Shown here piece after piece: positions 59,450 to 64,000 of a stretch of 64,000 nt of DNA. The notes below the pieces were generated by a model. It was not told the DNA's origin. It made no database searches and saw only the letters and a program-made list of their open reading frames with translations. This DNA is from Hyaloscypha bicolor E (lineage: Eukaryota; Ascomycota; Leotiomycetes; Helotiales; Hyaloscyphaceae), in NCBI RefSeq assembly GCF_002865645.1, contig NW_020194684.1:3635952-3699951 (forward strand), in the 5' to 3' direction. The translations under genes and the position numbers were made by a program. Position 1 is the stretch's first letter; every line of letters starts with the position of its first letter.

Positions 59450-60150
59450 GCCTTTTTGCTTTTTTCCTATAGTACCGATTTTCCGTCTAGCTTCTAGTAA
59501 TTAAGTTTTTTGCTTTTATATTAGTTTAATTATATAAGTATAGCTTAGAAAATATACTTATAACTATCCGGTTATTCCAATATACTATTTCAGGGCTTGT
59601 AATATAATAGGAAAAGTAAGTTCCTTAAATACTAAAACTCGCTTCTATATTATTACTATTTCAAATATATTTACTAAATAGCCTAATAATTTCACAGACA
59701 GGTATCTTATAAAGAACTTTTTTACTAATAGGAATAATTATAATTTAGTAAATAGCTCGAGAATAATATAAAGATATTAGAGGTACTATTTTATTATATC
59801 TAAAAAAATAATAATATTATTAATAAAGTTTTTAGTAAAGCTAGTATAGTTATATAGCTACTTATCTATAAATTATTAAATATATTAGATAAAGTTTTAG
59901 AAACCTATAAATATAACTTTTAAGTATTTCAAGCCATAATAGCTAATAATTATAAAATAATCTTAATACTTTCTTATAATAAGAAATTAGTAAAAGAATT
60001 AGGAGTTATTAATAATAGAAATTACCCTCTTTTCTTATAATACTTTAATTAAATCTAATTATAATAATAATAAGTATATATTCGGGATAGCTAATTTATT
60101 TATAATACGGAAGTTAATAATAGAATATTTCTTTATAATAATAAATATTA
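59450..60150 (-). pseudogene. Degraded reverse transcriptase of element E
   Basis: The minus-strand translation has SFTKNFINNIIIFLD (about 59,840-59,795), matching the YIDDIVIFSDT-type box of a fungal Gypsy clade with both aspartates read as Asn. YIILELFTKL and KKFFIRYLSVKLL follow, matching the LVLERF..L and SFIGYPSVKLLGY blocks. Many TAA/TAG codons interrupt it. Confidence 0.75.
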
Positions 60151-62299
60151 GTAAAGTAAAGAAAATTAGTCTATAAACCCATTTTATTTAATCTTATTAG
60201 TATAATTTGTTAAAAACATTATTAATAATTTTCTTATATTTATAACTTAAGAAAAACTTTTTTAATATAATTTTCTTATTTTACTAGCCTTTAATAAGGG
60301 AAATCCTTATATAGTTCTTCTCTAATATATTAATTAGGCCTCTATTAGTCTAATATTCCCGGAATTTAGTAATAATATTATATAAAATATATATTATCTA
60401 TATATTTCTATTATAAATATATATACTATTCTTATATATAATCTCTAATATATCTTATAGCTTATTAATACTAAACTTGTATTACTTATTTTACTAAGGC
60501 TCTTCTAAGTTCGGGTTAGTTTCTTATAGAATTATTAGCTCTGTTTCTTCTTAATTACTCAGGGCTCTAAAAAAGGCTTAGTTCTTAATATTTATTAATT
60601 AGCCCAGATTTATATTTACTAAGATTATTATTATAATATCTATATTATTAATTATACTAATAAAGTTAGTATAATTCAGAATTATATCTTTTATATTTAT
60701 ATAGCTTCTTTAGAAGAAATATATTCCGTTTTCGGGAACTAGTATATACTAGACTAGAATTATTACTCTTAATTTCAGGGAAATAATAATTTTTCTAGCT
60801 ATAAGAATATAATATATTATTTTGGGAATATAATAAAGAACTATAATATTTATAATAAGGTTATTATATATATTTACTATAATTATAGAGTTCTAGTAAT
60901 TAATAATTAAGGATATCTATTAAAGAAATTTATTACCGAGAAATAGGCCCGGTTCTAGTTAGTCTATAACCTATATTATAATAAAAATCTTGCCTAAATA
61001 TCTCTAGCTACTTACTATACCGAATATATATATAAGAAAGATTACTTGCTTTATAAATATAACTTTATTTAGGATTTCTTTAAAGAATATAAATTAGGAA
61101 ATATTATATAAAACTTTTTTATAGCCTTCTAGTTATTTCCGGCTTATAACGGGGCATATATATCCCGTATTAATATAAATTAATTTTATAGGCTTCCCTA
61201 GTCCAAATTATATATATATTTTTATATATATATAAGAAATCTTATCTATTTTATATCTGACTTTATAAGAGATTACTTTAATAACCTTTATTATAATAGG
61301 CTCTATAGCTTTAGAAGTTATTATAGTTCCGGCTTCTATTTTATTATAAGTATTAGTATAAATATATTTAAATATTTAAGAATAGAATAAGAAAATATTA
61401 TTATATTTTCTATAAATATAAGACTTAATATTATTAGAGATAGCTAAGTAAAATTTGTCTTATAGAAATTATATATTATTTACCGGGAAGTCTGAGAAAA
61501 TAAACTTTTCTATAGTAATATATTTATTATTTTCTAATTTCTTTTTATACTTATTTTTATAATCTTCTCGTATATTAATATAATTAGATACTAGATTAGC
61601 TTTCTTATTTTAGTAATATTAATAAAACTATTACCTATTATATTCTTACTTAGAATATCCTTTATTAAAGCAAGTCTTATTCTTTTTATCTTTTTTATAT
61701 ATTATAGTAAGGAGATATCTGGGTTTTAGTAATAAGAGAAATCTTATATTCTACTTATAATTAGTACTATTTCTTTATTAAAACTGGTATGGCTATTATT
61801 ATAGCCGGGATTAGTAAGGGCGAAATCCGGAAGTAATACTCTAATAGTTACTATTTTACGGATATCTGGGATTTATATCTCTAGTATTAAAATATAAGAC
61901 TAATTAAGTTAAGATATTATAAGAATATCTTATTATAATTATATCTTATTATACTTCCTACTTATTAGCCAAGTTCTTAAGCTATTCTAATACTAGTATT
62001 TTCTTATCTAGGGCAGAGATATATAGTTATAGCTCCGGGTCAAGATTATTATATATATAAGAGAGCTATTAATATAGCTTATCTATTTCTATAGCTTTTA
62101 TATATCTTATAATTATTATTATATATCTGCAAATATTATAATCTTTCTTTATATCTTCTATAGTATATTTTTCGTCTTAGAGCTTTTTTATTACTTTAGG
62201 TATAAAGTCTTTAAAGCGGTTTACTAAATGCTTTGCCTATAATATAACTTTTTCTAGTATAAATTAAAAGGCAAGTTTTATTATTTCTTTAATTTTCTC

Positions 62300-62830
62300 T
62301 ATATATTATCTCTAAGCTATTCTATATAGGTAAGTATATAAGTTTATATATATAATACTGTTATATTCTTTTTATATATTAAATTAAAAGATATTAATAA
62401 AAAGATATATATTTCTTTAGATAATAGCCTTTTCTTAATATTTATAATCTTCTATATTTACGGAATTATTAGGTTTAAAAAAACTAATATCTTCTGAATT
62501 CTATCTCAAGGAAATCCCGCTTATATTAATTATATTATATTTATTACCAAAGCTCTGGTTCCTATTATTAAAATTATTATTTTCTCTATTATTTCTATTA
62601 TTCGCTCTAGCTCTATTACTGCCAAGTGACTGGCATCTCTAGTATCTATTACGTTTATCTAGTACTTATATAATAAATACGGCTATTTTAGTAGCCATTT
62701 CTGGGGAAAGAAGGTACTCTTATACTAGGGCTATACTAGCCGTATTACTGCCATTATTATTTATTCTAGGAATCTCTTTAGTCCTATTACTATTCGGTTC
62801 CAAAGATTAGCGGCTTAATTAAGGCTCTGT
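62300..62830 (-). pseudogene. Degraded gag-like region of element E
   Basis: The minus-strand frame is rich in Asn and Arg (NRARANNRNNREN-like), as in the C-terminal low-complexity tail of many fungal Gypsy gag proteins. No zinc knuckle is readable. It lies next to the 5' LTR at 63,328-63,454. Confidence 0.45.
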
Positions 62831-63327
62831 ACTAGTTTCGGTATAGTAATTATTATTTTTAATACTTCTTCCGGTTTTAGCTATATCTTTATTCTGCGGC
62901 AGGAAGTATTTGTCTATAAAGAGAGCGAATTTCTTAATAGCAGTATTAAATACGGATCTATTAATAGCCAATATACTCAGTGGGGCTAGGTAAGAAAGTT
63001 ATTATATAGTTACGAGTTCATTAATTAAGGCTAACTAGTTATAGTAACTATTTTATATTATATTCGGGACTATAGCAAGATATTATAGAACCAGGCAATT
63101 AATAATATTATTAATAGTTTGTATTCTCTCTATAAATTAATAGCCGGTTACTCGAAACTAATTAAATTAATAAGCGAGGTTAATAAAGTCCTATAGGAAG
63201 GTCGAACTCGTTATTAAATACGGCTCGTACTTTTTAGGGTTATTGGATTATAGGCGGAAACACTACTAAAATAAAGAGGTTCCCAGGTTATATCGTAATA
63301 TATACGAATCCGATAATTACTACTACT

Positions 63328-63454
63328 TATTATATAAGAGGAATGAATTAAGTAAAGTATAAAAAATAATTAATTACTATATAAGGAAAGTACTACTTCT
63401 AAGATATTACTTATGTTATATTATACTAATATAACCTTTATTATTTATTATCTA
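63328..63454 (-). repeat. 5' LTR of element E (minus-strand sense)
   Basis: A 127-bp partner of 55,181-55,307. Confidence 0.8.
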
Positions 63455-64000
63455 TAATTAGTATATTAAAAAAAATCAAGGCTAGTTAATTATAATTTGA
63501 TTTAATAGATTTTGACTTGATTTGATTTAATTATAATTATAATTAATTATAATTAACTATAATTATTACGTAATACTAAGAAAACTTGAATTTCTCAAGT
63601 AACTTAAATAATTATTAAATAACTAACAGCTATATTAATAAGATATAAACAAAGCTTATAATATATATATAAGAGTATAAAGCTAGTCTAAATCTGGTAT
63701 AAAAAACTAGTTATCCTCCTTAGAAACCTCTTCTTTATCTTTTTTATTCTTATTTTCTGCTTTTTTTATTCCTCCCTACTTTGAGGGATATTAAGATTAA
63801 TTAAAGATTATTGAGACATTTTCGAATATATCGAGTAAAAATAAGTAAGTTTATAGTCAAAAGCTTCTTAATTGGAGCTATAGTTATTGAGATATTTATA
63901 TATAAAATAAGAAGAAAGGAAATAACTTGAGGAAAATCACTTATTTATATATAAAACCTCTAGAATCTAGAAGATTCTTTAATAAGCGTCTAATTAGATA
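63455..64000. other. AT-rich sequence right of element E
   Basis: AT-rich with a low-complexity stretch of AATTATAATT type around 63,525-63,570. No gene or LTR recognised. Confidence 0.45.

Larger units (their letters stand above)
55181..63454 (-). mobile_element. Ty3/Gypsy chromovirus E with extra 3' ORF, RIP-degraded
   Basis: Two 127-bp direct repeats (55,181-55,307 and 63,328-63,454) bound an 8.27-kb element read on the minus strand. From the right there is a gag-like Asn/Arg-rich region (about 62,830-62,300), reverse transcriptase (about 60,150-59,450), an integrase expected but not delineated (about 59,000-57,600), a chromodomain (about 57,500-57,320), and an extra frame (about 57,050-56,200). 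Stops are TAA/TAG. A clean target duplication could not be fixed. The flanks share only an AT-rich TAAT (left GTAAT at 55,172-55,176, right ATAAT at 63,454-63,458). Confidence 0.8.

Noticed and set aside
1..64000. CRISPR array, tRNA or rRNA genes
   Set aside because: No regularly spaced direct repeats and no cloverleaf-like GC-balanced segments noticed; a fungal nuclear region is not expected to have CRISPR. A tRNAscan run would settle the tRNA question.

Overview
This is nuclear DNA of a filamentous ascomycete (Pezizomycotina). The evidence is short GT..AG introns of 45-126 bp, a HET-domain gene, an NmrA-like gene, and long retrotransposon tracts that are extremely AT-rich and TpA-rich with almost only G-to-A and C-to-T differences between copies. 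That last pattern is the mark of repeat-induced point mutation (RIP). The species cannot be named from the sequence.

Left flank (1-40,294): nested, RIP-damaged LTR retrotransposons whose boundaries can be read from equal-length LTR pairs and target-site duplications (TSDs). Element B1 (minus strand, Ty3/Gypsy, enters from the left, LTR at 18,036-18,337) is split by element A (plus strand, Gypsy chromovirus, 5,991-14,363, two 298-bp LTRs). A is itself split by a 534-bp miniature LTR element (TRIM, 13,482-14,015, TSD AGAAT). Element D (plus strand, Gypsy chromovirus, 19,151-40,289, two 205-bp LTRs, TSD AGTAA) is split by B2 (minus strand, 20,550-33,669, two 302-bp LTRs, TSD CTAGT), a second copy of B1's family.

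Gene island (about 41,040-54,130): normal base composition. It holds a broken BTB/POZ gene at the left edge (minus), a 1,559-aa intronless coiled-coil protein (minus), a HET-domain gene (plus) with an apparent frameshift, a five-exon secreted SGNH/GDSL esterase (plus), and a two-exon NmrA-like NAD(P)-binding protein (minus). The genes look independent; nothing suggests a biosynthetic cluster.

Right flank (54,130-64,000): AT-rich again. It has an antisense remnant of the A-type LTR (about 55,029-55,176) next to element E (minus strand Gypsy chromovirus, 55,181-63,454, two 127-bp LTRs).

The least expected feature is that three different Gypsy elements seem to carry an extra ORF between pol and the 3' LTR. 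In D it has lysine-rich and coiled-coil-like parts. In B2 it is about 900 codons and resembles DUF3723, a family known as accessory cargo of fungal Starship elements. In E it carries an AT-hook and a hexapeptide repeat. RIP damage is also uneven: the right LTRs of D and B2 are far less mutated than the left ones, with an abrupt change inside one LTR.
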